A stretch of DNA of 64,000 bases from JBFXJF01 sp050175155. Lineage in GTDB: Bacteria > Bacillota > Bacilli > Tepidibacillales > Tepidibacillaceae. Every line of letters begins with the position of its first letter. The stretch's first letter is position 1. The notes below the pieces were generated by a model that ran no database searches, had not been told where the DNA came from, and saw only the letters and a program-made list of their open reading frames with translations. This document shows positions 42,250 to 51,747 of this stretch, one piece after another. A program made the translations under genes and the position numbers. The stretch spans positions 27,088 through 91,087 of the forward strand of contig JBFXJF010000008.1 in NCBI GenBank assembly GCA_050175155.1, written 5' to 3'.

Positions 42250-42282
42250 TTGACAAATTTTATTGTTCCTAATGTTTATAAT
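42250..42282 (+). promoter_or_regulatory. Spo0A-type spoIIE promoter with 21-bp spacer
   Basis: TTGACA (42250-42255) and TATAAT (42277-42282), both consensus, are 21 bp apart instead of 17. This overlong spacing is the hallmark of the Spo0A-activated sigma-A promoters spoIIE and spoIIG in Bacillus. Confidence 0.75.
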
Positions 42283-42312
42283 GAGTGAACCAAGTTATAG
42301 GGGTGTTAAAAG

Positions 42313-44760
42313 ATGAACAAAATTAATGTTAAAAAAAGAGTAAGGTTTGATTTGGTAGTTAATTATTTGATTTGGTCATACAAATATTTAGTTAATCTTT
42401 TCTTTTATAAAATAGAGATTCACTTTATAGTTATGGCAATTTTATTAGGCCGGGCGGTTATTTTAAATACAATTTCTCCTTTTGCCTTAGCTTTTTTTGC
42501 TATTACGTATTATCTTAAACGCGACAAACTAGTTATTATTTCAATATTTCTGCTTATCGGTTCAAGTATTTCACAATTAAATCATCAAGGAATATATATG
42601 TTTTTTGGAATGTTAATTTACTTACTACTTCTTAAGTGGAAATCCGAAATTTCATATGCACCATTTTTAGTGGCATTGTCTATTTTAATACCAAGAAGTG
42701 CTTTTTACCTTTTCATTGGGAGCGAACCTATTTTTTCGTGGTTGATGATTTTTATAGAAAGCATATTTGGATTTGTTCTAACATTAATTTTTTTTCAAGC
42801 AATGCCAATATTACTATATAACAATAAAAAATTTACATTAAATCAAGAAGAAATTATTGCGTTAACTATTGTGTTAGCTTCAGTTATAACTGGAACAATT
42901 GGATGGAACATAGATGGGTATTCTGTTGAAAATATAATTTCTAAATATTTTATTTTAATCTTTTCTTTTGTTGGAGGGGGAACAATTGGTGCCTCAGTAG
43001 GAGTCGTTACAGGTCTAATTTTAAGTCTTAGTTCAACTTCTTCGGTCTATCAAATTAGTTTGCTTGCTTTTTCTGGATTACTAGCAGGTTTGTTAAAACA
43101 AGCAGGAAGAATAGGTGTAGTAATTGGGTTTTTGTTAGGAACTACAATTTTATCAGTATATCTGGGTACAGAGGAAGAAGTATGGGTAATATTTACAGAA
43201 TCTAGCTTTGCAGTAATTGCCTTTCTACTAACTCCCAAAATTATATTAAAAGGTGTAGAAAAATATATTCCTGGTACTGATGAATATCATAACCACTATC
43301 AAGACTATGTAAATCAGATAAAAAACATAACTTCGGATAAAATCGAACAATTTGCTTATATGTTTACACAATTGGCAAAAAGTTTTCAAGAAATTTCATA
43401 TACACCAAAATTTGAACAGACAGAACAAATAGATCATTTTATTAATCAAATTACAAATACACATTGTAAAACATGTTGGAAAAGAAAAAAATGTTGGGAT
43501 GAAGAATTTTTTAAAACTTACTGTGTAATTACAGAACTTATGACCACAATTGAAATAAAAAAAGAATTTTCTAAAAAAGATATCTCACAAAATATTCAAG
43601 ATCATTGTGTAAAATTCGAGCAAGTTGCTTATCAACTAGTTGATATTTACGAAAGTTATGAGGAACATCTTTATTGGAAGACACAACTTGAAGAAAGTAG
43701 GCTTTTAGTTTCTGAACAATTGCATGGTGTTTCAAAAGTAATGAAAGATTTTGCATATGAGATAAAAAAAGAAGATAAAGAATTAATGGTTCAGGAAGAA
43801 CAAATTCATCATTCATTGGAGACTTTTGGTTTATCGGTATTGCAAGTAAATATTCATAAATTAGAAAAAGGAAATGTTGAGATTGAAGTTATACAACCAA
43901 GCTGTCAAGGTAAAGATAAGTGCATTAAAATGGTAGCGCCTATAATATCAGAGGTTATTGGGGAAAACGTTATAATAAAGGAGAGAAATTGTAATTATAA
44001 AAATGATGGAAGTTGTAAAATTTTATTGAAGTCGGCAAAAACATTTGAAATAGAAACGGGTTTTGCTAGTGCTGCTAAAGACGGGAAATGGTTGTCGGGA
44101 GATAGTTTCAATACAATTGAAATAAGTAATGGTAAGTATGCAATAGCATTAAGTGATGGAATGGGAAATGGTGAACGTGCTCAAAAAGAAAGTAAGACAA
44201 CATTGGAGTTATTAAAACAATTATTAAATTCCGGATTCGATAAAACGTTTTCTATAAAGACAGTAAACTCAATTTTATTATTAAGGTCACATGAAGAAAT
44301 ATTTTCCACTATTGATCTAACGATAGTAGATTTGTTTAATGGAAATGCAGAATTTATGAAAGTTGGTGCTTCCCCGAGTTTTATAAAACGCAAAAACGAA
44401 ATTCATACTATAATTGGCAACAATCTCCCAATAGGAATTATTCAGAATATAGAGGTAGATTCAAAAGAATTTGCTTTAGAATCTGGAGATTTATTAATAA
44501 TGATTACTGATGGAATTTATGATTCTCCCAAACATATACCAAACAAAGATATATGGATTAAAAAAATGATTCAGGAAATAGAAACTGATTCCCCGCAGGA
44601 ATTAGCGGATTTGATTTTAGAAAAAACAATTAGAGATAAAAGAGGAGCTATTAGCGATGATATGACGGTTATTGTGTCAAAAATAGATAAGTTTAAACCT
44701 GAATGGTCTATAAAAGTATCAGGTATAGCTAAAATTGATAGACTAGAGAAAGCGAATTAG
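42313..44760 (+). CDS. spoIIE: stage II sporulation protein E
   Basis: Membrane PP2C phosphatase that dephosphorylates SpoIIAA~P to release sigma-F and helps place the polar septum with FtsZ. 815 residues. About ten membrane segments occupy residues 30-310, a cytoplasmic regulatory region about 320-575 includes the cysteine-rich CKTCWKRKKCW, and the PP2C domain about 580-800 has metal-binding aspartates in ALSDGMGNGERA, MITDGIYD and ISDDMTV. ATG 42313 follows GGGGTG. The upstream 21-bp-spaced promoter and 0A boxes match its known control. Confidence 0.97.
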   Translation: MNKINVKKRVRFDLVVNYLIWSYKYLVNLFFYKIEIHFIVMAILLGRAVILNTISPFALAFFAITYYLKRDKLVIISIFLLIGSSISQLNHQGIYMFFGMLIYLLLLKWKSEISYAPFLVALSILIPRSAFYLFIGSEPIFSWLMIFIESIFGFVLTLIFFQAMPILLYNNKKFTLNQEEIIALTIVLASVITGTIGWNIDGYSVENIISKYFILIFSFVGGGTIGASVGVVTGLILSLSSTSSVYQISLLAFSGLLAGLLKQAGRIGVVIGFLLGTTILSVYLGTEEEVWVIFTESSFAVIAFLLTPKIILKGVEKYIPGTDEYHNHYQDYVNQIKNITSDKIEQFAYMFTQLAKSFQEISYTPKFEQTEQIDHFINQITNTHCKTCWKRKKCWDEEFFKTYCVITELMTTIEIKKEFSKKDISQNIQDHCVKFEQVAYQLVDIYESYEEHLYWKTQLEESRLLVSEQLHGVSKVMKDFAYEIKKEDKELMVQEEQIHHSLETFGLSVLQVNIHKLEKGNVEIEVIQPSCQGKDKCIKMVAPIISEVIGENVIIKERNCNYKNDGSCKILLKSAKTFEIETGFASAAKDGKWLSGDSFNTIEISNGKYAIALSDGMGNGERAQKESKTTLELLKQLLNSGFDKTFSIKTVNSILLLRSHEEIFSTIDLTIVDLFNGNAEFMKVGASPSFIKRKNEIHTIIGNNLPIGIIQNIEVDSKEFALESGDLLIMITDGIYDSPKHIPNKDIWIKKMIQEIETDSPQELADLILEKTIRDKRGAISDDMTVIVSKIDKFKPEWSIKVSGIAKIDRLEKAN

Positions 44761-44821
44761 AGAATTTGTATAACCTTTTTCTTTTGTGGATATTACTGTA
44801 TAAGGAGAGGAGGTAAGAAGT

Positions 44822-45550
44822 ATGAATAATAAAGTAACGTTCAATCAAATTACTTTAATAACTGATGGTTACTCTAATGAAGGTATTTCACCAATCGATG
44901 CAGCAAAAAATGCAAGGAAAATAGGAATAATAGTTAACGTAATAGGTATTATTGAAACTAATCAGACTGATGAGCAAGGTAAACGTGAGATAGAAAGTAT
45001 TGCAGCTGCTGGTGGTGGTCTTTGCAAATTAGTAACTTTGAAAAATTTTTCAAATACAGTACAACTTATAACCCGAAATGCTCTAACTAACACAATTCAA
45101 GAAGTGGTTCATGCACAATTACTTCAAATATTAGACGAAAGTAATTTAAGTTCTATTTCACCGAGTAAGCGTATATGTGCCACTAACCTAATAGAGGAAA
45201 TAAGTGAATACAGTCAACTTAATGTTCTACTTTTAATTGATCAAAGTGCAAGTATGATAGGTAAGGGAAATAAAATTGAAGAAGCAATAAATGACTTTCA
45301 AGTAAGTCTACAGTCAAGATCAGGGGATAGTAACGTATCAGTAGTTACTTTTCCAGGATTACATAATATTATAGATATAAAAGTTCCTTGGACTGATAAA
45401 AAGGAATACTTAGATAATATTGCAAGTAAACTTATTCCAAATGGTAAAACTCCAACAGGATCAGCAATTTTATCAAGCATCAAACATTTTACAGATATAA
45501 ATAGTAAGCCTAATAAAATAATTGGTGTTTTAGATGAATACGTTGTTTGA
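44822..45550 (+). CDS. von Willebrand factor A domain protein (YabS-like)
   Basis: 242 residues, soluble. The C-terminal half is a VWA domain with the MIDAS motif DQSASM in VLLLIDQSASMIGKGNKIEEA and later GKTPTGSAI. The N-terminal half also resembles the end of a VWA fold (ITLITDGYSNEGISP...VNVIGI). It sits between spoIIE and the kinase gene as yabS does in B. subtilis. Function unknown. Its last 17 bases overlap the kinase gene, so the pair is probably co-translated. Confidence 0.85.
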   Translation: MNNKVTFNQITLITDGYSNEGISPIDAAKNARKIGIIVNVIGIIETNQTDEQGKREIESIAAAGGGLCKLVTLKNFSNTVQLITRNALTNTIQEVVHAQLLQILDESNLSSISPSKRICATNLIEEISEYSQLNVLLLIDQSASMIGKGNKIEEAINDFQVSLQSRSGDSNVSVVTFPGLHNIIDIKVPWTDKKEYLDNIASKLIPNGKTPTGSAILSSIKHFTDINSKPNKIIGVLDEYVV

Positions 45551-46436
45551 TAATGTTAATTTTAGGGTAGGTACGATAATTAAAGGCACTTGGAATAAAA
45601 AAGAGTATAAAGTTCTAAAAATCCTAGGTTCCGGAGAAAATGGGATGGTTTATTTGGTTGAATATTTAAAAACTTTGTATGCGTTAAAAATTAGCTTGTC
45701 ATATTTTAATCTGAATTCTGAAATAAATAATACAAAAAAACTAGAGGGGGCCCAAGGAGCAATTCTTGGGTTTAAGGTATTTGACTTTGACGATTTTACT
45801 ATCGAAGGTAATACTTATAGCTTTTATGTTATGCCCTATGAAGAAGGAATACCAATTAATAAATATTTACGGGGTAGGACAGCAAAAGAATATTTAATTA
45901 TATTTAAAAAAGTCGTTGAAACATTAGATTTGTTACATCAAAAAGGATGGATATTTGGGGATATTAAACCAGAACATATTTTAATTAATCAAGATACAAA
46001 AAACTTAAAGTTAATAGATTTAGGAGGTATTACTAGAATAAACGAAAGTGTAAAACAATATACAGAATTTTATGATCGTGGAAATTGGAAAACAAACAAT
46101 CGAAAGGCAGACCCTCACTATGATTTATTTTCACTTTCTATGGTATTTGTCCATATATCTATAGGTATAAATGATTTTGCAAAACTTTATAATCAAAAAC
46201 TTAGAATTACAAAATTTTGTGGTATAATACAAAATATTGATGCTTTAAAGTATTTATATCCAATAATTAAAGAGATTTTATATGGGAGATTAAGAATAAC
46301 AAACGATGTTTTAAAAGAAATAGAGAAAATTAATAATTCCGTTGACCAAAGAGTTAAGCATTATAGTTGGATAAATTATTTATTTACATCTTCATTATTA
46401 TTATTTATCGTAATTGTAGTTTATATATTAAAATAA
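45534..46436 (+). CDS. serine/threonine protein kinase, membrane-anchored (YabT-like)
   Basis: 300 residues. Kinase domain about 20-260: glycine loop LGSGENGMVYLVE, Lys in YALKIS, catalytic Asp in FGDIKPEHILI (FGD in place of HRD), and DLG in place of DFG (LKLIDLGGI). One C-terminal membrane segment (about 279-299, YLFTSSLLLFIVIVVYIL) anchors it. B. subtilis YabT at this position is a DNA-activated kinase active in sporulation; whether that holds here is inference. ATG 45534 lies within the end of the VWA gene. Confidence 0.85.
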   Translation: MNTLFDNVNFRVGTIIKGTWNKKEYKVLKILGSGENGMVYLVEYLKTLYALKISLSYFNLNSEINNTKKLEGAQGAILGFKVFDFDDFTIEGNTYSFYVMPYEEGIPINKYLRGRTAKEYLIIFKKVVETLDLLHQKGWIFGDIKPEHILINQDTKNLKLIDLGGITRINESVKQYTEFYDRGNWKTNNRKADPHYDLFSLSMVFVHISIGINDFAKLYNQKLRITKFCGIIQNIDALKYLYPIIKEILYGRLRITNDVLKEIEKINNSVDQRVKHYSWINYLFTSSLLLFIVIVVYILK

Positions 46437-46453
46437 TACTTAGAAGTAATTTA

Positions 46454-46464
46454 GGGGGGGGGGG
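46454..46464 (+). repeat. 11-G homopolymer at the ribosome-binding site of the exporter gene
   Basis: Eleven consecutive G residues end 5 bases before ATG 46470 and take the place of the Shine-Dalgarno sequence. Such a tract is striking in this AT-rich sequence and prone to length change. Confidence 0.9.
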
Positions 46465-46469
46465 TTGAA

Positions 46470-47228
46470 ATGCGAGCCGATATCAACCAAGTTTTAGAAG
46501 TTTGTTTACTAACTGGAGAGATTATGCTTTCAAATGGTGGAGAAACTTATCGTGTGGAAGACACAATTACTCGCAAAGCGAAAAGTTACCATATGAGCCA
46601 GGTATATAGTTTTGTAACCCCTACAGGAATTTTTTTGACGATTGAAGAGGGCATTAAAGAACAATCTAAGACGAAATTTATTCGTATATTTGAGCGTACT
46701 ATTGATCTCAATAAAGTCACGTTAGCAAATGATATATCCCGAAAGATTTCTGAAGAACGTCTGACAATTGAAGAAGCATATTCTGCTCTTGTAACAATTG
46801 AGCAGATGAAGTCTCTTTACCCTATATGGTTAAGAACGATTGCTGCAGGCGTAGCCAGTGGATTTTTTGCATTGATGTTTGGGGGAGAATGGTTAGATTA
46901 TATTCCAGCTTTTGTTGCAGGAAGTATAGGCTACGTAGTTTTTATTAATCTACATCGATTAGTAAGAGTTAAATTTATTTCGGAGATAGTATCTTCATTT
47001 ACTATTGGAATAATAGCTTCAACGTTTATCTTTTTTGGGGTAGGTATTAATATTGAGAAAATTATTATAGGGGCTATAATGCAATTAGTACCGGGACTTA
47101 TGATAACTAACGCTGTAAGGGATTTAATGGCAGGAGACTTAGTATCTGGAACTGCAAGAGGAGCAGAGGCATTATTAACAGCCTTGGCAATAGGTGTTGG
47201 CATTGCAGCAGTTATTTCATTACTTTAA
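46470..47228 (+). CDS. threonine/serine exporter family protein, ThrE N-terminal part (DUF1212)
   Basis: 252 residues. A cytosolic N-terminal part of about 120 residues (CLLTGEIMLSNGGETYRVEDTI, FVTPTGIFLTIEEG) is followed by about five hydrophobic segments. It matches the first module of ThrE-type exporters, which in many Firmicutes are split in two genes; the second follows. Export of Thr/Ser or related compounds is inferred from distant Corynebacterium ThrE. An 11-G tract replaces its ribosome site. The pair is inserted between the YabT-like kinase and tilS. Confidence 0.87.
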   Translation: MRADINQVLEVCLLTGEIMLSNGGETYRVEDTITRKAKSYHMSQVYSFVTPTGIFLTIEEGIKEQSKTKFIRIFERTIDLNKVTLANDISRKISEERLTIEEAYSALVTIEQMKSLYPIWLRTIAAGVASGFFALMFGGEWLDYIPAFVAGSIGYVVFINLHRLVRVKFISEIVSSFTIGIIASTFIFFGVGINIEKIIIGAIMQLVPGLMITNAVRDLMAGDLVSGTARGAEALLTALAIGVGIAAVISLL

Positions 47229-47258
47229 TTAATTTTAGAAAAGATGTGGTAATACTTA

Positions 47259-47723
47259 ATGTTTTTAAATATTCTTGAATTACAAACACTATACACAAGT
47301 TTATTAGCAACTGTTTCATTTGGGATAATATTTAATATTCCAAAAAGAACTCTTATAAGCGCTGGCATAATTGGTATGATTGGTTGGGGTATATATACAT
47401 ACTTAATAACTGTTAGCAATTGTGAGATGATTTTTGCAACATTTCTTGCAGCTATTTTCGTGGCTTTTTTTAGTCAAATATTAGCAAAATTTCATAAAAT
47501 ACCAGTTACTGTATTAAGTGTTTCTGGAATTATTCCGCTTGTCCCTGGGGGAATCGCATATGATTCTATGAGAAACTTTATTGAAAACGATTATGCGACT
47601 GCAATAATGTTAGCGACAGAAACTATGTTAATTTCTGGAGCGATAGCTTTTGGGCTTATTTTTTCTGGGATTATATCTCAAACAATCAAGAGAAAAGGGC
47701 AATCACATGTTAAAAATAGTTGA
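47259..47723 (+). CDS. threonine/serine exporter family protein, C-terminal part (ThrE_2/DUF3815)
   Basis: 154 residues, about five membrane segments. FGIIFNIPKRTLISAGIIGMIGW and VLSVSGIIPLVPGGIAYDSMR are typical of the second ThrE module. It lies 30 bases after the first module and its end overlaps tilS by 17 bases, so the three are likely on one transcript. Both halves are needed for a complete transporter. Confidence 0.87.
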   Translation: MFLNILELQTLYTSLLATVSFGIIFNIPKRTLISAGIIGMIGWGIYTYLITVSNCEMIFATFLAAIFVAFFSQILAKFHKIPVTVLSVSGIIPLVPGGIAYDSMRNFIENDYATAIMLATETMLISGAIAFGLIFSGIISQTIKRKGQSHVKNS

Positions 47724-49074
47724 AAATACTATTCAAAGGTATAAAATGGTAGAGAATTCTGGACCAATAGTGGTTGGAGTCTCTGGTGGTTCGGATTCTA
47801 TGGCGTTATTAGATATTCTTTCAAAAACTATACCAAATAAATTAATTGTAGCTCATTTAAACCATAAATTTAGAGGTGTAGAGGCGAACGATGACGCAGA
47901 ATTTGTTAAGCAGGAATGCGCTACAAGGGGAATGTATGCAATAATTAAAGAAGTAGATGTACCTAAGTACATGGAGGAAAGTAACTTAGGTGCGCAAGAG
48001 GCTGCTAGAAAAGTACGCTATCAATTTTATCTTGATGTTGCAAAAAATATGGATGCAGAAATAATAGCTTTAGGACATCACCTAGATGATCAAGCTGAGA
48101 CGATCTTAATGAGAATTATTAGGGGGACAGGACTTTACGGACTTTCTGGGATACCGTATATTCGAAATATTGAGAACTGTAAAATAATCAGACCGTTATT
48201 GGATGTTCAAAAGATGCAAATAGAGGATTATTGCAAAGTTAATAATGTGGATTATATAAATGATAAAAGTAACTATTCAACAAAGTATTTTAGAAATGAA
48301 GTAAGAATTAACACAATACCTTTTTTGTCTAGATATAATAATAAAATAGTGACCCATCTTTATCAATTAGGGAAAATTGCCCAGGATGAAAATAATTATT
48401 TAAATAGAGTAGCTAATGTTTTTTTAAGAAAAAATTTAACTGAATATAAAGGTACAAAAAACTTAGATATAAATCTTTTTCAAACTTTAGACGTTGCTTT
48501 ACAAAGAAGAGTAATTCATCTAATATTAAAACAGTATAATGTAAAACAAGAGATTTCATATAGTAACATTGAGAGTATTATCAAGATAACAAATCAACAA
48601 CACCCTTCTAAATCGTTGGATCTAAGTGGAATAAGAGTATATCGTCAATATAAGCAATTAATTTTTAGTGTATTACCTAAGGGACCAATAAATCTATATA
48701 AATATGAATTATCTATTCCTTTTGAAAAAAATATATTAGAAATAAACAAAAAGATTATTGTTTTTATTAAGGGGATATATGAACAACAAGAAGGGCTATG
48801 GGAAGTATTTGATTATGATCAATTTGATAATAAGTTGCTTGTAATTCGTTCTAAAGAAGATGGTGACAAAATAGAACTTAAAGGATTGCAAGGATCAAAG
48901 AAAGTAAAAAAATTGTATATTGATCTTAAAATACCTAGGGAAATAAGAAACAGTGTTCCAATAATTGAACTGGGAGATAAGATTATTTGGTTACCGGGTG
49001 TTAAAAGATCGAAGCACGCGGTTCCAAACGAATCAACAAAGCAATTTTTATATATAGTAATAAGCGATTTTTAA
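47707..49074 (+). CDS. tilS: tRNA(Ile)-lysidine synthetase
   Basis: Uses lysine and ATP to make lysidine at C34 of tRNA-Ile(CAU), so it reads AUA. 455 residues. N-type ATP pyrophosphatase P-loop SGGSDSMALLDIL, HLNHKFRG, and GHHLDDQAETILMRIIRGTGL; C-terminal TilS substrate-binding domains follow. ATG 47707 has AAAAGGG upstream; the frame is open back to 47650 without a ribosome site. Order tilS-hpt-ftsH as in Bacillus. Confidence 0.95.
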   Translation: MLKIVENTIQRYKMVENSGPIVVGVSGGSDSMALLDILSKTIPNKLIVAHLNHKFRGVEANDDAEFVKQECATRGMYAIIKEVDVPKYMEESNLGAQEAARKVRYQFYLDVAKNMDAEIIALGHHLDDQAETILMRIIRGTGLYGLSGIPYIRNIENCKIIRPLLDVQKMQIEDYCKVNNVDYINDKSNYSTKYFRNEVRINTIPFLSRYNNKIVTHLYQLGKIAQDENNYLNRVANVFLRKNLTEYKGTKNLDINLFQTLDVALQRRVIHLILKQYNVKQEISYSNIESIIKITNQQHPSKSLDLSGIRVYRQYKQLIFSVLPKGPINLYKYELSIPFEKNILEINKKIIVFIKGIYEQQEGLWEVFDYDQFDNKLLVIRSKEDGDKIELKGLQGSKKVKKLYIDLKIPREIRNSVPIIELGDKIIWLPGVKRSKHAVPNESTKQFLYIVISDF

Positions 49075-49093
49075 GTATCAAGAGGGGTGGATT

Positions 49094-49633
49094 ATGGAGG
49101 AGAACATTAAGGAAATATTAATAACTGAAGATGAAATAAAGGAAAAAATAAAGGAATTAGGGTTAATCATAAGCAATGATTATAAGGGTAGAGCACCTTT
49201 AATGATAGGTGTACTAAAAGGTGCTGTGATTTTTATGTCTGATCTAATCAGAAATATAAAAATAAATGTTGAGATAGACTTTATGGTAGTATCTAGCTAT
49301 GGTGAATCAACCCAGTCTTCTGGAGTAGTTAGAATTATAAAGGATTTGGATACTACTATAGAAAATAAAGATATTATTATTGTTGAGGATATTATAGATA
49401 CTGGGTTAACATTAAGCTATTTAATAGATTTATTTATTAGGAGAAATGTCAACTCAATAAAAGTGGTTACCTTATTGGACAAACCGCACAATAGAATGGT
49501 TAATTTAGTACCTGATTTTAGTGGGTTTACAATTCCTGATGAATTCGTAGTTGGTTATGGGTTAGACTATGCTGAGAAATATAGGAATTTACCCTACATA
49601 GGGGTACTCAAGCCAGAAGTGTATTCTGGATAA
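49094..49633 (+). CDS. hpt: hypoxanthine phosphoribosyltransferase
   Basis: Purine salvage enzyme making IMP and GMP from hypoxanthine or guanine plus PRPP. 179 residues. PRPP loop IIIVEDIIDTGLTLSYL, the flexible-loop segment VVSSYGEST, and GLDYAEKYRNLPYIGVL at the end. In B. subtilis HprT also contacts FtsH and TilS. ATG 49094 follows AGGGGTGG. Confidence 0.96.
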   Translation: MEENIKEILITEDEIKEKIKELGLIISNDYKGRAPLMIGVLKGAVIFMSDLIRNIKINVEIDFMVVSSYGESTQSSGVVRIIKDLDTTIENKDIIIVEDIIDTGLTLSYLIDLFIRRNVNSIKVVTLLDKPHNRMVNLVPDFSGFTIPDEFVVGYGLDYAEKYRNLPYIGVLKPEVYSG

Positions 49634-49701
49634 AAGTCATCTATTGTTACTGTCTTTTTTTTTTGATACAATAATATAAGTTTCGAGAGAGGAGGTAAGA
49701 G

Positions 49702-51585
49702 ATGAACCGATTGGTTAGAAATACAGGCTTTTACTTGCTTATACTATTACTTACCATAGGAGTTATAAGTTTTTTAACTAAACCAACAACACCTATAGAA
49801 CAAATTTCTTATTCCCAATTTCAAGAGGAATTGACAACAGGTAAGTATAATGAGGTTATAGCAAGACCAGATGGTTTGACTTATCGCATAGAAGCAATAT
49901 ATTCGAATAATGATGGTGGACAACATATTTATACAATTGCACCTGATAGTGAGAGTTCTTTAACATATTTAACTAATGCTCCTAATATTAAATTATCATT
50001 TCTTGAACAAGAGAGAGAATCTATCTGGATTACATTTTTGACTTCCATGATTCCTTTCATAATAATTTTTGTTCTTTTTTTCTTTTTACTGAATCAAACG
50101 CAGGGCGGCGGAAACAAGGTAATGAACTTTGGTAAAAGTCGTGCTAAGCTTTATAATGAAGAAAAGAAAAAGGCTACATTTAAAGATGTTGCAGGTGTTG
50201 ATGAAGAGAAAGAAGAACTAGTAGAAATAGTTGATTTTTTACAGGATCCTAGGAAATATGTAGCATTAGGAGCGAGAATTCCAAAAGGTGTTCTTTTAGT
50301 TGGTCCTCCAGGTACAGGTAAAACCTTGTTAGCAAGGGCTGTGGCTGGTGAAGCGGGGGTTCCATTTTTTAGTATTAGTGGTTCTGATTTTGTAGAAATG
50401 TTTGTTGGGGTAGGTGCATCAAGAGTTCGTGATTTATTTGAAAATGCAAAGAAGAATTCGCCATGTATTATTTTTATAGATGAAATTGATGCTGTTGGAC
50501 GTCAACGTGGAGCTGGATTAGGTGGAGGGCATGATGAGAGGGAACAAACACTTAATCAACTTTTAGTTGAGATGGACGGGTTTGGTGATAACGAGGGAAT
50601 TATAATGATTGCCGCAACAAACCGTGCTGATATACTAGACCCGGCATTATTAAGACCAGGACGGTTTGATAGACAAATCATGGTAGATCGTCCAGATGTT
50701 AAAGGTCGGGAACAAATTTTAGTAGTTCACAAGAGAAATAAGCCTATGGCTACTGATGTAGAATTAGGGATTGTTGCTAGACGAACTCCAGGATTTACAG
50801 GAGCTGATTTAGAAAATTTATTAAATGAATCAGCATTGTTAGCTGCAAGAAGGAATAAAAAAGAAATAACAATGATCGAAGTAGATGATGCAATTGATCG
50901 CGTAATTGCAGGACCAGAAAAAAGAAGTAGAATTATTAGTGAAAAAGAGAAGAACATAGTCGCGTATCATGAAAGCGGACATACAATAGTAGGCTACCAT
51001 TTAAATAATGCTGATAACATTCATAAAGTTACTGTTATTCCAAGAGGAAATGCAGGAGGTTATACAGTAATGTTACCAAAAGAAGATAGGTCATTTATGA
51101 CCAAGCCTGAACTATTAGATAAAATAGTTGGACTTCTTGGGGGAAGGGTTGCGGAAGAATTAGTGCTAGGAGAAATTAGCACTGGCGCACATAATGACTT
51201 CGAGAGAGCAACAGAAATTGCAAGAAGAATGGTGACCGAATTTGGGATGAGTGAAAAACTTGGACCTATGCAGTTCGGGAAAAGTCAAAGAGAAGTATTC
51301 TTGGGAAGAGATTATACAAATCAGCCGAGCTATAGTGATAAAATAGCCTACGATATAGATATTGAAATAAAGAGTATAATTGATAGTTGTTATATAAAGT
51401 GTAAAGAAGTATTAGAAGAGTATAGAGATGAACTGGAATTAGTAGCACAATCTTTGATGGTAAAAGAAACTTTAGATGCTGAGGATATTAAACAATTAAT
51501 AGAAAATGGAAAGTTTGATGACGAAGAGCTTAATAATCAAGTAAAAATTCGTAGTGAGAGCAGAAAGAAAGAAACTGATAAATAG
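49702..51585 (+). CDS. ftsH: ATP-dependent zinc metalloprotease FtsH
   Basis: Membrane-bound hexameric AAA protease for quality control and regulated proteolysis. 627 residues. Two membrane segments (about 7-27 and 110-130) flank an extracytoplasmic domain; the AAA module has Walker A GPPGTGKT, Walker B FIDEIDAVGRQRG and the second region of homology ATNRADILDPALLRPGRFDR; the protease site is HESGH with a downstream Asp/Glu. ATG 49702 follows GAGGAGG. A terminator follows. Confidence 0.98.
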   Translation: MNRLVRNTGFYLLILLLTIGVISFLTKPTTPIEQISYSQFQEELTTGKYNEVIARPDGLTYRIEAIYSNNDGGQHIYTIAPDSESSLTYLTNAPNIKLSFLEQERESIWITFLTSMIPFIIIFVLFFFLLNQTQGGGNKVMNFGKSRAKLYNEEKKKATFKDVAGVDEEKEELVEIVDFLQDPRKYVALGARIPKGVLLVGPPGTGKTLLARAVAGEAGVPFFSISGSDFVEMFVGVGASRVRDLFENAKKNSPCIIFIDEIDAVGRQRGAGLGGGHDEREQTLNQLLVEMDGFGDNEGIIMIAATNRADILDPALLRPGRFDRQIMVDRPDVKGREQILVVHKRNKPMATDVELGIVARRTPGFTGADLENLLNESALLAARRNKKEITMIEVDDAIDRVIAGPEKRSRIISEKEKNIVAYHESGHTIVGYHLNNADNIHKVTVIPRGNAGGYTVMLPKEDRSFMTKPELLDKIVGLLGGRVAEELVLGEISTGAHNDFERATEIARRMVTEFGMSEKLGPMQFGKSQREVFLGRDYTNQPSYSDKIAYDIDIEIKSIIDSCYIKCKEVLEEYRDELELVAQSLMVKETLDAEDIKQLIENGKFDDEELNNQVKIRSESRKKETDK

Positions 51586-51609
51586 AGATACCTTTATGGT
51601 ATCTTTTTC
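51586..51609 (+). terminator. terminator of ftsH
   Basis: AGATACC (51586-51592), loop TTTAT, GGTATCT (51598-51604), then T residues. Confidence 0.8.
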
Positions 51610-51747
51610 TATATAAAGAAAGTGAATATTTACTAAATATCTTAGTAATTGTGAGCATATTGATATTTATATTAATAGATGTTATTATGCTAAATTAGTA
51701 TATATATTTTAAATATGTAAGTGCTTAAAAGGGGTTGTATAAATTTT

